A stretch of 6,777 bases of DNA from PR03 sp964353555 (GTDB lineage Bacteria > Myxococcota_A > UBA9160 > PR03), in assembly GCA_964353555.1 (NCBI GenBank), contig CAYGWM010000162.1:1-6777 (forward strand), given 5' to 3'. Shown in pieces: positions 1-5,798 of this stretch. The translations under genes and the position numbers were made by a program. Within the stretch, counting starts at the first letter, position 1. The number at the start of each line of letters is the position of its first letter. The notes beneath the pieces are model-generated. The model had not been told where the DNA came from. It made no database searches and was given only the letters and a program-made list of their open reading frames with translations.

Positions 1-167
1 ACGACGACGGAGACGGAAAGGTGGACTGGAACGGCGGCGGCGTGGGCGCGCCCGACCCCACCTGCACCTCGCCGACGGGTGGTACCGAGGCGACGAGCTG
101 CGGCCTCGGCATCGAGCTGGCCCTGCTGCTGCCGGCACTGCTGACGCTGCGGCGACGTCGCTGCTGA
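1..167 (+). CDS. C-terminal end of a surface/secreted protein with MYXO-CTERM-like sorting tail (partial, 5' end outside window)
   Basis: The open frame enters from the left edge (first complete codon at 3) and ends at TGA 165-167, leaving 54 visible residues. It begins with an acidic DDGDGKVDWNGGG segment of the DxDGDGxxD type, as in calcium-binding thrombospondin type 3-like repeats, followed by a DPTC segment. Next come a Cys-Gly-Leu-Gly at residues 33-36, a hydrophobic stretch to about residue 49 and four consecutive Arg (50-53), with a final Cys. Cys plus hydrophobic helix plus Arg cluster is the layout of MYXO-CTERM and related C-terminal sorting tags. In such proteins the tail is thought to be processed and the protein retained at the envelope or surface. 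The function of the main body cannot be told from this fragment. The tail architecture is seen directly; the sorting role is inferred from the family. A plain C-terminal membrane anchor is the alternative. Confidence 0.72.
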   Translation, partial: DDGDGKVDWNGGGVGAPDPTCTSPTGGTEATSCGLGIELALLLPALLTLRRRRC

Positions 168-171
168 GCCT

Positions 172-185
172 GGCGCGCAAGCGCC
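172..185 (+). terminator. Short GC hairpin just after the upstream stop codon
   Basis: GGCGC (172-176) and GCGCC (181-185) form a perfect 5-bp stem closing a GCAA loop, a GNRA-type tetraloop. It lies 4 nt after the stop codon of the preceding gene. No T-run follows, so it is not a typical intrinsic terminator; it could be a 3'-end stabilising hairpin or part of a Rho-dependent end. Short GC stems are frequent by chance in DNA this rich in G+C. Confidence 0.25.
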
Positions 186-361
186 GCAGCGCGGGCGTGC
201 AAAGAACGAAACCTCGACCGCGCGCGCAGACCTGGCGACGAGCGCGACCCGCGAGATCGCGACGTGGGCGGATCGATACGGCCGCAACGGGGATCCTCGC
301 TCCCGGTTTCGCTGGCCGGGGAAAACAAGTCTCAGCCCCCCGCGGGGCCGGTTGCGAGCGC

Positions 362-383
362 ACCCTGCACTTTTTTTCAGGGT
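362..383. promoter_or_regulatory. 6-bp inverted repeat with T-rich loop
   Basis: ACCCTG (362-367) is perfectly complementary to CAGGGT (378-383), with a 10-nt spacer containing seven consecutive T (371-377). The centre-to-centre spacing is about 16 bp. The T-run stands out strongly in this GC-rich sequence. It lies 43-64 nt upstream of the small CxxC gene's ATG, where a regulator site or promoter element would be expected. A weak hairpin is the alternative reading. Confidence 0.3.
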
Positions 384-404
384 CCCGTGCCACCTCCACT
401 CGGG

Positions 405-434
405 TACGACCACCTACTAGACATCATGGTCGTA
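405..434. promoter_or_regulatory. 8-bp perfect inverted repeat spanning a start codon
   Basis: TACGACCA (405-412) and TGGTCGTA (427-434) are perfect reverse complements separated by 14 nt, and a G-T pair could extend the stem by one. The right arm contains the last two bases of the ATG at 426-428, so the start codon of the small CxxC gene lies in the structure. As RNA it would be an 8-bp hairpin that could occlude initiation. As DNA the half-site centres are 22 bp apart, about two helical turns, which suits a dimeric regulator. Neither role is shown by the sequence alone. Confidence 0.4.
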
Positions 435-584
435 TGTGCCTGGTGCAATCGGCAGATCGCCCCGCGAGTCCAGAAGGCTCCGGCTGGGCACGCCCATGCG
501 GCCGCAACGAGCCATGGAATGTGCCCGCGCTGCCTCCAGCAACGCCTTTCGCAGGTCGGCAAGGGCTCCGCTCGCGCCGCCTGA
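426..584 (+). CDS. Small CxxC...CxxC putative zinc-ribbon protein (52 aa)
   Basis: The frame encodes 52 residues starting MVVCAWC and ending with an Arg/Ala tail. It has two cysteine pairs, C4-x2-C7 and C33-x2-C36, separated by 25 residues. The second pair lies in SHGMCPRC (residues 29-36), very like the SHGICPxC motif at the end of short Cys-rich segments attached to or near bacterial sensor kinases and response regulators, where VCAWC is also typical of the first pair. Four cysteines in this layout suggest one bound zinc. The ATG at 426 is preferred over the in-frame ATG at 264 because the upstream residues look random. No Shine-Dalgarno sequence precedes 426, and TACTAG at 415-420 could be a -10 element for a near-leaderless transcript. 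A terminator-like stem follows 22 nt after the stop, which supports a separate transcription unit. A chance ORF is possible, but the paired motifs argue against it. Function is unknown. Confidence 0.6.
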   Translation: MVVCAWCNRQIAPRVQKAPAGHAHAAATSHGMCPRCLQQRLSQVGKGSARAA

Positions 585-606
585 TTGCTGATCGCCGGAA
601 CTGAGT

Positions 607-648
607 TCGCCCGCGGAGAAGCACCCACCTCCGCGGGCGATGCGCTTT
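607..648 (+). terminator. Terminator-like 11-bp perfect stem-loop
   Basis: TCGCCCGCGGA (607-617) pairs perfectly with TCCGCGGGCGA (630-640) around a 12-nt loop. It is followed by TGCGCTTT, which is only modestly T-rich. The stem lies 22 nt past the stop of the small CxxC gene, in the right place and orientation to end that transcript. The stem is by far the strongest in the window. The weak T-tract leaves open a processing or attenuation hairpin instead of a classical intrinsic terminator. Confidence 0.55.
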
Positions 649-723
649 CTGGATCGGGCATCCGAGCGAGATCGAGCGCCGCGACGGGAGTTGCCGTCCC
701 GAATCGATCCGGGCCCCATGCTG

Positions 724-741
724 CCACCGCCACGGCGGTGG
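724..741 (+). promoter_or_regulatory. Hairpin in the pirin leader, just ahead of the ribosome binding site
   Basis: CCACCGC (724-730) pairs with GCGGTGG (735-741) around a CACG loop, a 7-bp perfect stem. It ends 7 nt before GAGG (749-752), which serves the ATG at 761 with 8-nt spacing. A second AG-rich block, GAAGG (754-758), is too close to the start to be the main site. The rest of 641-760 shows only shorter symmetric pairs (GGATCG 651-656 with CGATCC 705-710; GACGG 683-687 with CCGTC 694-698) and no clear promoter. Confidence 0.35.
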
Positions 742-760
742 AGACACCGAGGCGAAGGCG

Positions 761-1459
761 ATGCTCACACTCCGCCCCGCCGCCGAGCGCGGCCACGGCC
801 GCCACGGCTGGCTCGACAGCCGACACACGTTCTCGTTCGCCGATTACGTCGATCCGCGGCAGATGGGATTTCGCGCACTGCGCGTGATCAACGAGGATCG
901 CGTACAGCCGGGCCGCGGCTTCGGCACCCACCATCACGAGGACATGGAAATCATCACGGTCGTGCTCGAGGGCGCTCTCTCGCATCAGGACAGCCTCGGC
1001 AACGGCGCGACGATCCGGCCCGGAGAGGTGCAACGGATGAGCGCCGGCACCGGCATCGATCACAGCGAGTTCAATCATGCTTCGGATGCCGTCGTGCACT
1101 TCCTGCAGATCTGGATCCTGCCCGAGCGACGCGGCCTCGCGCCCGGCTATGAACAACGCGCCTTCCCGCTCGCAAAAACCGGGAGCGAACTGCTGTTGGT
1201 CGCGTCGCGCGACGGGCGCGACGACTCGGTGACCGTGCACCAGGACGTCGCGATCTACGCGGGCCTGCTCGCGGCCGGTGCTCGCGTGGAGCATGCGCTC
1301 AGCGCGGGTCGCCATGGCTGGCTGCAAGTCGCACGCGGTGCCGCGCTGGTGAATGGGCAGCGCGTTGCGGCGGGCGACGGCCTCGCAGCGAGCGACGAAG
1401 CGCGCCTCGCGATCACCGCGGACACCGACTGCGAGCTGTTGCTATTCGATCTCGGCTAG
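761..1459 (+). CDS. Pirin family protein, YhhW-type bicupin (putative quercetin 2,3-dioxygenase-like)
   Basis: This 232-residue protein has the full length of the YhhW-type pirins (E. coli YhhW is about 231 aa). The N-terminal cupin holds the metal-binding set: THHHEDME gives H57 and H59, and IDHSEF gives H101 and E103, the same numbering as the four ligands known in YhhW. Other family signatures are HTFSFADY (residues 22-29), the GFGTHHHEDMEI block and PGEVQRMSAGTGI (87-99). The C-terminal cupin (about 155-232) lacks such ligands, as is usual. Some pirins show quercetin dioxygenase activity in vitro and others act in redox sensing or transcription; the physiological substrate is generally unknown. 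It is cytoplasmic, with no signal peptide. The start has GAGG 8 nt upstream. It stands alone, convergent with the dehydrogenase gene 73 nt away; I see no convincing terminator in that gap. The family call is firm, the reaction is not. Confidence 0.93.
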   Translation: MLTLRPAAERGHGRHGWLDSRHTFSFADYVDPRQMGFRALRVINEDRVQPGRGFGTHHHEDMEIITVVLEGALSHQDSLGNGATIRPGEVQRMSAGTGIDHSEFNHASDAVVHFLQIWILPERRGLAPGYEQRAFPLAKTGSELLLVASRDGRDDSVTVHQDVAIYAGLLAAGARVEHALSAGRHGWLQVARGAALVNGQRVAAGDGLAASDEARLAITADTDCELLLFDLG

Positions 1460-1532
1460 CAGCGTGGCCCCGGATGGATCCCGTCTCTCGGAAGCCGTGC
1501 GGGAGGCGCGGGGAATTCGAGGAGGCCCAGAC

Positions 1533-2741
1533 TCAGCGCAACGACGGCGGCGTCTGCTTCTCGATCACGTCGTGTGCGATGCGCGCCAGCAGCGATCGCG
1601 GCAGCAGCCGCATGCCGAGATTGCCGCGCAGCCAACGCCACCAGCCGACGGCGACCGACGGCTGCCGGCCGAGGCGCTCGAGCGCGAGCTGGACGACACG
1701 TTCCGGCGTCTCGCCGTCGTGCGGCACTTCACCGGCGACGGTCTGGAATTCGGTCGCGGTCGTTCCCGGCTCGACCACCAGCACGTCGACGCCGCTGCCG
1801 CGCAACTCCGACCAGAGTCCCTCGCCGAACAGTCCAATGAACGCCTTGCTCGCCGCATACGTGGCGTGCAGCGGCATCGGCTGCTTCGCGGCCAGTGAGC
1901 CGGTGAAGAGCAGCGCCCCCCGCCCGCGCTCCCGCATCTTCGGCAGCAAGCGGTGCGTCAGAACGAGCGGCGCCGTGCAGTGGACCTGGATCATCGCGGC
2001 GAGGCGCTGCTCGTCTTGTCGCTCGAAGCGACCCGCGCTGCCAAAGCCCGCGTTGTTGACGAGCACTGCGATCTCGAGATCCGCCACCGCAGCGGCGAGC
2101 TGCGCGGCGCCGTCCGCCGCCGCGAGATCGACCGGCACGACGCGCGTCGCCACCGCGCGCTCCTTCGCGATCTCGGCCGCGAGCGCCTCGAGTCGCTCCG
2201 CGCGGCGCGCGCTGAGCACCAGCGAGAAGCCCTCGCGCGCGAGCGCCCGCGCAAACGCAGCGCCGATCCCCGATGACGCACCCGTGACGAGCGCCCACTC
2301 GCCGTAGCGCTCGCGCAGCGGACGATGCGGCGGCTGGAAGCGATCGCGCGCGCGCCACAGCGCGACACTCAGCGCTGCGAACGGTACGAACGACAGCGTG
2401 CCCATCCCCACGCCCTTCGCGCCGCCGAACTCGAGGATCGGCCAGAGCAGCATCGCGATCGCGACCTGCAGTGCGTAGAGCGACGCCCAGGGCCACAGCC
2501 AGGCGCGCATGTGCCAGAAGCCGTAGGTCCCCGCTGCGTAGAGAGCCCAGTGCAACGGTTCGGTCGCCTTCGCGGCGAGTCCCGTCAGCACGACGCCGAA
2601 CCACACTTCCTGATCGTGCGCGATCGGCTTCCAGAAGAAGTCGAACGGCATGTAGAGGAACGTCATGTACGCGCAGAAGCCGAGCAGCGCGTTCATCCAG
2701 TGGGGACGACGTGCGAGCACGTCGCGGAGCCATTCGTGCAT
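1533..2741 (-). CDS. Membrane-anchored short-chain dehydrogenase/reductase (N-terminal TM domain + SDR domain)
   Basis: The 402-residue product has two parts. Residues 1 to about 132 are Trp/Phe/Leu-rich with four or five likely membrane segments (near 16-37, 46-76, 80-103 and 111-129). From about 147 onward it is a classical SDR Rossmann domain: TGASSGIG (153-160) binds the NAD(P) cofactor, NNAG is at 229-232, the catalytic Ser is S282 in TGSLAAK, and the active-site YAASK gives Y295 and K299, followed by VEPG (323-326). The basic ARR at 178-180 after strand beta-2 hints at NADPH preference. The SDR part resembles the DltE/YqjQ-like oxidoreductases; its substrate cannot be told, but a membrane location favours a lipid-like one. 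The ATG has AAGGAAG about 5 nt upstream (near 2746-2752), which supports this start and so the membrane domain as part of the gene. Plain SDRs are about 250-280 aa, so the extension is notable. It is divergent from the crotonase-family gene and convergent with pirin. Confidence 0.92.
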   Translation of the reverse strand: MHEWLRDVLARRPHWMNALLGFCAYMTFLYMPFDFFWKPIAHDQEVWFGVVLTGLAAKATEPLHWALYAAGTYGFWHMRAWLWPWASLYALQVAIAMLLWPILEFGGAKGVGMGTLSFVPFAALSVALWRARDRFQPPHRPLRERYGEWALVTGASSGIGAAFARALAREGFSLVLSARRAERLEALAAEIAKERAVATRVVPVDLAAADGAAQLAAAVADLEIAVLVNNAGFGSAGRFERQDEQRLAAMIQVHCTAPLVLTHRLLPKMRERGRGALLFTGSLAAKQPMPLHATYAASKAFIGLFGEGLWSELRGSGVDVLVVEPGTTATEFQTVAGEVPHDGETPERVVQLALERLGRQPSVAVGWWRWLRGNLGMRLLPRSLLARIAHDVIEKQTPPSLR

Positions 2742-2753
2742 CGCTCTTCCTTT

Positions 2754-2769
2754 CGCGGTCCGGAACGCG
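2754..2769. promoter_or_regulatory. 16-bp near-palindrome in a divergent intergenic region
   Basis: CGCGGTCCGGAACGCG is symmetric except at one base pair (14 of 16 positions agree with its reverse complement). It sits in the 71-nt gap between the divergent dehydrogenase and crotonase-family starts, beside the dehydrogenase Shine-Dalgarno sequence. This is a plausible operator for a dimeric regulator of one or both units. CG-rich palindromes arise easily in this base composition, so support is limited. No clear -35/-10 pair was found for either direction. Confidence 0.25.
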
Positions 2770-2812
2770 CGACGCTAGCTGATGACCTTCGCTCGGCTAC
2801 CCTGCCCCGACC

Positions 2813-3598
2813 GTGGCTGGACGTGTGCTCGTGTCGAGGGAGGCATCGCTCGCTTGGTTGGTCTTCGACCACCCCGAGCGGCGCAATGCAGTGTCGCTGG
2901 AGATGTGGCAGGCGATTCCCGCCCTCGCCGCGGCGCTCGATGCCGATCCGTCCGTGCGGGTGATCGGGCTGCGCGGCGCAGGAGACGTCGCGTTCGTTTC
3001 CGGTGCCGACATCTCCGAGTTCACCAGCACGCGCACCGGCGCGGACGCGGCGCAGGCGTACGAGGACACCACCGCGATCGCGTTCGCGGCGCTGGCGCGA
3101 ATCGGCAAGCCGGTCGTCGCTGCGATCCACGGCTTCTGCGTCGGCGGCGGCATGGCCGTCGCACTGACCGCAGACCTGCGGATCGCCGCGGACGATGCCC
3201 AACTCGCGATTCCCGCTGCCCGGCTCGGGCTCGGCTACCACGCCGCGGGGATCGACGCACTGGTGCGACTCGTAGGGCCATCGACGGCCAAGGAAGTGAT
3301 GTTCACCGCGCGCCGTTTCAGCGCCGCAGAAGCGCTCGCGCGCGGGCTCGTGAACGAGGTCGTGGCGAAGGCCGAGCTCGAAACGCGCGTGCGCGCGGTG
3401 GCGGCGCAGATTGCCGAGAACGCTCCGCTCACGCTACGCAGCGTAAAGCTGGTGATCCGCGAACTCGCGAACGACGCGGCCGCCCGCGATCAAGCGAGCA
3501 TCCGCGACTCGATCCACGCCTGCTTCGAAAGCGACGACTACCGCGAGGGCGTGCAATCGTTCCTCGACAAGCGCAAGCCCGTCTTCCAGGGCAGTTAG
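2813..3598 (+). CDS. Enoyl-CoA hydratase/isomerase (crotonase) family protein lacking both classical catalytic glutamates
   Basis: At 261 residues this is a normal-length crotonase-fold protein. Recognisable parts are the N-terminal strand ending in DHPERRNA (19-26), the CoA/oxyanion loop FVSGADI (61-67), the second oxyanion segment HGFCVGGGM (106-114) and IPAARLGLGY (133-142), then the FTARRFSAAEALARGLVNEVV helix region from 164. Members bind acyl-CoA thioesters and stabilise an enolate; many act in beta-oxidation or branched-chain and aromatic degradation. Set against the rat mitochondrial hydratase, the residues matching catalytic Glu144 and Glu164 are A115 and A135, so simple hydration by that mechanism is doubtful. 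The start is GTG at 2813; there is an in-frame stop at 2783-2785 and no ATG between. MAGRVLV matches the usual beginning of the family. No Shine-Dalgarno sequence is visible. It is the first gene of the + strand run, overlapping the transporter start by one base. Isomerase, hydrolase or dehydratase activity is possible. Confidence 0.9.
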   Translation: MAGRVLVSREASLAWLVFDHPERRNAVSLEMWQAIPALAAALDADPSVRVIGLRGAGDVAFVSGADISEFTSTRTGADAAQAYEDTTAIAFAALARIGKPVVAAIHGFCVGGGMAVALTADLRIAADDAQLAIPAARLGLGYHAAGIDALVRLVGPSTAKEVMFTARRFSAAEALARGLVNEVVAKAELETRVRAVAAQIAENAPLTLRSVKLVIRELANDAAARDQASIRDSIHACFESDDYREGVQSFLDKRKPVFQGS

Positions 3599-4845
3599 TG
3601 AGCGCCCCTGCGCCCCCGCTCGCGCGGCGTGCGTTGCCGCTGGCAGCGTATTGGGCGCTCAGCATGGCGCCGTTCGGGCTCTCGCTGCCGTATCTCGCGC
3701 TCTACCTGCGCGAGAACGCGCAGCTCACCGGCGCGCAGATCGGCGCGGTGTTCGCGGTGATGCCAGCAGTCGGCATCCTCGGGCAACCGATCTGGGGCGT
3801 GCTCGCGGATCGCAGCGGGCTCCGCGCGCGATCGCTGGTCTTGATCTCGGCGGGCACCGCGGTCGGACTGCTGGCGATCGGACGCGCGCAGGGATTCGCG
3901 TCGATCCTCGCCGCGACCGCGCTCTTCGCGGTGTTCGCACGCGCGGTGATCCCGATGCTGCTCTCGGTGAGCCTGTCCGCGCTCGAAGACCATCCGCATG
4001 CGTTCGGTTGGGTGCGCGCGTTCGGCACGATCGGCTTCGCCGCGTCGATGTTCGTGTTCCCGGCCGCGCTCCACTCGTACCAGGCCTCGCTCGGACTTGC
4101 CGCGACACCGGGCGGTCCTACCGAACCGGGGCTCGGCTTGTTGCTTCCGACCGCGGCGGCACTGTCGGCGATCGCGGCTGCGGCCGCGCTGGCCATCCCG
4201 AACCGCGGCGCGGTCGCGCTGCGCGCAGAGCGCGGCGAGTGGAAGGCGCTGCTGCGCAACCGGCGCTTCCTGCGTCTGCTCAGCATCTGCACGCTCGCGT
4301 TCCTGTTCGTGAACGGCCCGATGGAACTGTTTCCGATCCTGGTACGCGCGCGCGGCGGCGATCTGCAGGTCGTGCGCGACATGTGGCTGTTCATGCTGAT
4401 TCCGGAGATCCTGCTGATTACCGTGCTCGGCACACTGGTGCGACGGCTCGGAGCGCGCGCGCTGCTCGCGATCGGGCTCTTCGCCGGTGGCCTGCGCTGG
4501 CTGCTCTGCGGCACGATCGAGTCGCTGCCGCTTCTGTACCCGGTGCAGATGCTGCACGCCGTCGTGGTGTTGGGTCTGAACCTCGGCGCGCCGCTCTACC
4601 TGGACGCGGTGGTCCCGCCGCAACTCCGCTCGACCGCGCAGTCGATGCTCGGCACGGTTGCGGTCGGGATCGGCGGGATGGCTTCGAGTCTGCTCGCGGG
4701 CTACCTGCTCGAGCACGGCGGCAGCGCCGCGCCGTACCTCGCCGGCGGCACTGGCGCGCTGCTGTTGCTGGTGCTGTTCCCGCGCTGGTTGCCACCGCTC
4801 GACAGCGTCACAGCGAACGCGGGCGTCCCCAACGGAGAAGGGTAG
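3598..4845 (+). CDS. MFS transporter, MFS_1-like / HcaT-LacY-type
   Basis: The 415-residue product is strongly hydrophobic with about 12 membrane segments and an intracellular loop around residues 205-222, as in the major facilitator superfamily. Motif A between TM2 and TM3 is visible as GVLADRSGLRARS (67-79). The segment FGWVRAFGTIGF (136-147) matches the conserved R-x-[FW]-G-[ST]-[IL]-G-F stretch of the group with HcaT (3-phenylpropionate) and nucleoside/oligosaccharide:H+ symporters (MFS_1_like). Substrate is not predictable; proton-coupled uptake or efflux of a small organic molecule is likely. The start is GTG at 3598-3600, whose G is the last base of the preceding TAG stop. The next in-frame ATG (3663 region) would cut away the first membrane segment, and an open frame upstream through the crotonase gene is only a shadow. 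The overlap implies translational coupling to the crotonase-family gene. The neighbouring acyl-CoA protein could hint at an organic-acid substrate. Confidence 0.88.
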   Translation: MSAPAPPLARRALPLAAYWALSMAPFGLSLPYLALYLRENAQLTGAQIGAVFAVMPAVGILGQPIWGVLADRSGLRARSLVLISAGTAVGLLAIGRAQGFASILAATALFAVFARAVIPMLLSVSLSALEDHPHAFGWVRAFGTIGFAASMFVFPAALHSYQASLGLAATPGGPTEPGLGLLLPTAAALSAIAAAAALAIPNRGAVALRAERGEWKALLRNRRFLRLLSICTLAFLFVNGPMELFPILVRARGGDLQVVRDMWLFMLIPEILLITVLGTLVRRLGARALLAIGLFAGGLRWLLCGTIESLPLLYPVQMLHAVVVLGLNLGAPLYLDAVVPPQLRSTAQSMLGTVAVGIGGMASSLLAGYLLEHGGSAAPYLAGGTGALLLLVLFPRWLPPLDSVTANAGVPNGEG

Positions 4846-4855
4846 TCTGCGGGTA

Positions 4856-4859
4856 GAGG
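4856..4859 (+). promoter_or_regulatory. Ribosome binding site of lipA
   Basis: GAGG lies 3 nt before the GTG start at 4863, in the 17-nt gap after the transporter stop. The spacing is short, but there is no better candidate. The next in-frame starts would remove the N-terminal residues ahead of the conserved LipA core, so 4863 is kept. Confidence 0.4.
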
Positions 4860-4862
4860 CGA

Positions 4863-5798
4863 GTGGAGAAGTCTTTGGAGCCGCGACGCGCACGAACCCG
4901 CACCGAGACCATTGATGCCCGCGGCGGCGTCGCGCGCAAGCCTCCGTGGCTGCGCGTCCGGCTGACCGAGTCGCCCGGTTTCGTCGAGACGCGCGCGAAG
5001 CTGCGCGAGCACAAGCTTCATACGGTCTGCGAAGAAGCCGCCTGCCCGAACCGCGGCGAGTGTTGGGCCAAGCGCCACGCGACGGTGATGATCCTCGGCG
5101 ACGTCTGCACGCGCGCGTGCAGCTTCTGCAATGTGATGACGGGACGGCCGCGCGCGGTCGATGCGGGCGAACCCGAGCGCCTCGCCGAAGCGATCGCGGC
5201 GCTCGGGCTGCGCCACGTGGTGATCACGTCGGTCGATCGCGACGATCTCGCCGACGGCGGCGCCGCGCATTTCGTCGCGTGCATCGAAGCGCTGCGGCGG
5301 CGCAACGTCGGCTCGACGATCGAAGTGCTGACGCCCGACTTTCGGAACAAACCCGGCGCGATCGAGACGGTCGCCGCGGCGCGGCCCGACGTCTACAACC
5401 ACAACCTCGAAACCGTGCCCCGGCTGTACCGCGAAGTGCGACCCGGCGCGAGCTACCGCCACTCGCTGGATCTGCTGGCGCGCGTGAAGCAGATCGCGCC
5501 CGGCGTCTTCACGAAGTCCGGGATCATGGTCGGGCTCGGCGAGCGCGAGCAGGAAGTGCTCGCCGTACTCGACGATCTGCGCGCCGCGGGCGTCGACTTC
5601 GTCACGATCGGGCAGTACCTCCAGCCGACGCTGCGCCACATCGCGGTCGCGCGCTGGGTCGATCCCGCCGAGTTCGACCGCTACGCGGAGGCCGCGCGAG
5701 CGAAGGGATTCCTGCTGGCGGCCGCTTCCCCGCTCACGCGATCGTCCTACCACGCCGATGCAGACTTCGAGAGGTTGCGCAGCGCCCGAGGGATCTGA
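4863..5798 (+). CDS. lipA: Lipoyl synthase (radical SAM)
   Basis: The 311-residue protein inserts two sulfur atoms at C6 and C8 of an octanoyl group attached to the lipoyl domains of 2-oxoacid dehydrogenase E2 subunits and GcvH, using S-adenosylmethionine and two [4Fe-4S] clusters. All key parts are present. The auxiliary cluster CX4CX5C is C56, C61 and C67 (CEEAACPNRGEC). The radical SAM CX3CX2C is C82, C86 and C89 (CTRACSFC). The C-terminal RSSYHAD (293-299) supplies the serine ligand of the auxiliary cluster. VTIGQYLQPT (247-256), NHNLETVPRLY (179-189) and SGIMVGLGE (219-227) are family landmarks. Length is normal (E. coli LipA is 321 aa). The start is GTG. It lies 17 nt after the transporter gene, and its TGA stop abuts the aceE ATG directly, which places cofactor synthesis in the same transcript as the enzyme complex that needs it. 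No lipB or lplA is seen in the window. Confidence 0.97.
   Translation: MEKSLEPRRARTRTETIDARGGVARKPPWLRVRLTESPGFVETRAKLREHKLHTVCEEAACPNRGECWAKRHATVMILGDVCTRACSFCNVMTGRPRAVDAGEPERLAEAIAALGLRHVVITSVDRDDLADGGAAHFVACIEALRRRNVGSTIEVLTPDFRNKPGAIETVAAARPDVYNHNLETVPRLYREVRPGASYRHSLDLLARVKQIAPGVFTKSGIMVGLGEREQEVLAVLDDLRAAGVDFVTIGQYLQPTLRHIAVARWVDPAEFDRYAEAARAKGFLLAAASPLTRSSYHADADFERLRSARGI
5788..5792 (+). promoter_or_regulatory. Ribosome binding site of aceE inside the lipA end
   Basis: GAGGG sits 6 nt before the aceE ATG, within the last codons of lipA. A ribosome finishing lipA would terminate directly at the aceE start, so translational coupling is likely. It also supports 5799 as the true start. 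Confidence 0.65.

Larger units (their letters stand above)
168..425. other. Non-coding stretch with several inverted repeats, upstream of the small CxxC gene
   Basis: No reading frame here resembles a protein: the in-frame upstream extension of the small gene (ATG at 264) is Pro/Ser/Gly-rich with no recognisable motif. The stretch holds the 172-185 hairpin, a self-complementary CCCCGCGGGG at 338-347, the 362-383 repeat with a seven-T run in its loop, and the left arm (405-412) of the repeat at the next start codon. This density of symmetric elements suggests a leader or control region, but no promoter can be assigned with confidence. Confidence 0.45.

Noticed and set aside
335..348. GCCCC-CCGC-GGGGC as an intrinsic terminator
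   Set aside because: Only a 5-bp stem with the nearest T-run more than 20 nt away; such CG palindromes are expected by chance here.
264..425. An upstream start (ATG 264) for the small CxxC protein
   Set aside because: The extra 54 residues are Pro/Gly/Ser-rich without motifs, and the Cys core begins right after the ATG at 426.
377..1327. A 316-residue - strand frame across the small gene and pirin
   Set aside because: It overlaps pirin, whose metal ligands and length fit exactly, and its own translation has no family signature.
1460..1532. A bidirectional terminator between convergent pirin and dehydrogenase genes
   Set aside because: Only 4-bp symmetric pieces (for example GGAT/ATCC at 1472-1481) are present, with no T-tract on either side.
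1474..2307. A 277-residue + strand frame opposite the dehydrogenase
   Set aside because: Ser/Arg/Ala-rich antisense shadow of the SDR domain, which carries the complete TGxxxGxG and YxxxK motifs.
2782..3597. An N-terminal extension of the MFS transporter reading from an ATG at 2782 through the crotonase gene
   Set aside because: The extension is Arg-rich and out of frame with the crotonase-family gene, which has clear motifs. The GTG at 3598 gives a normal-length transporter.
3595..4893. A 432-residue - strand frame opposite the MFS transporter
   Set aside because: The translation is Arg/Gln/Glu/His-rich low-complexity, a typical shadow of Leu/Ala-rich membrane codons on the other strand.
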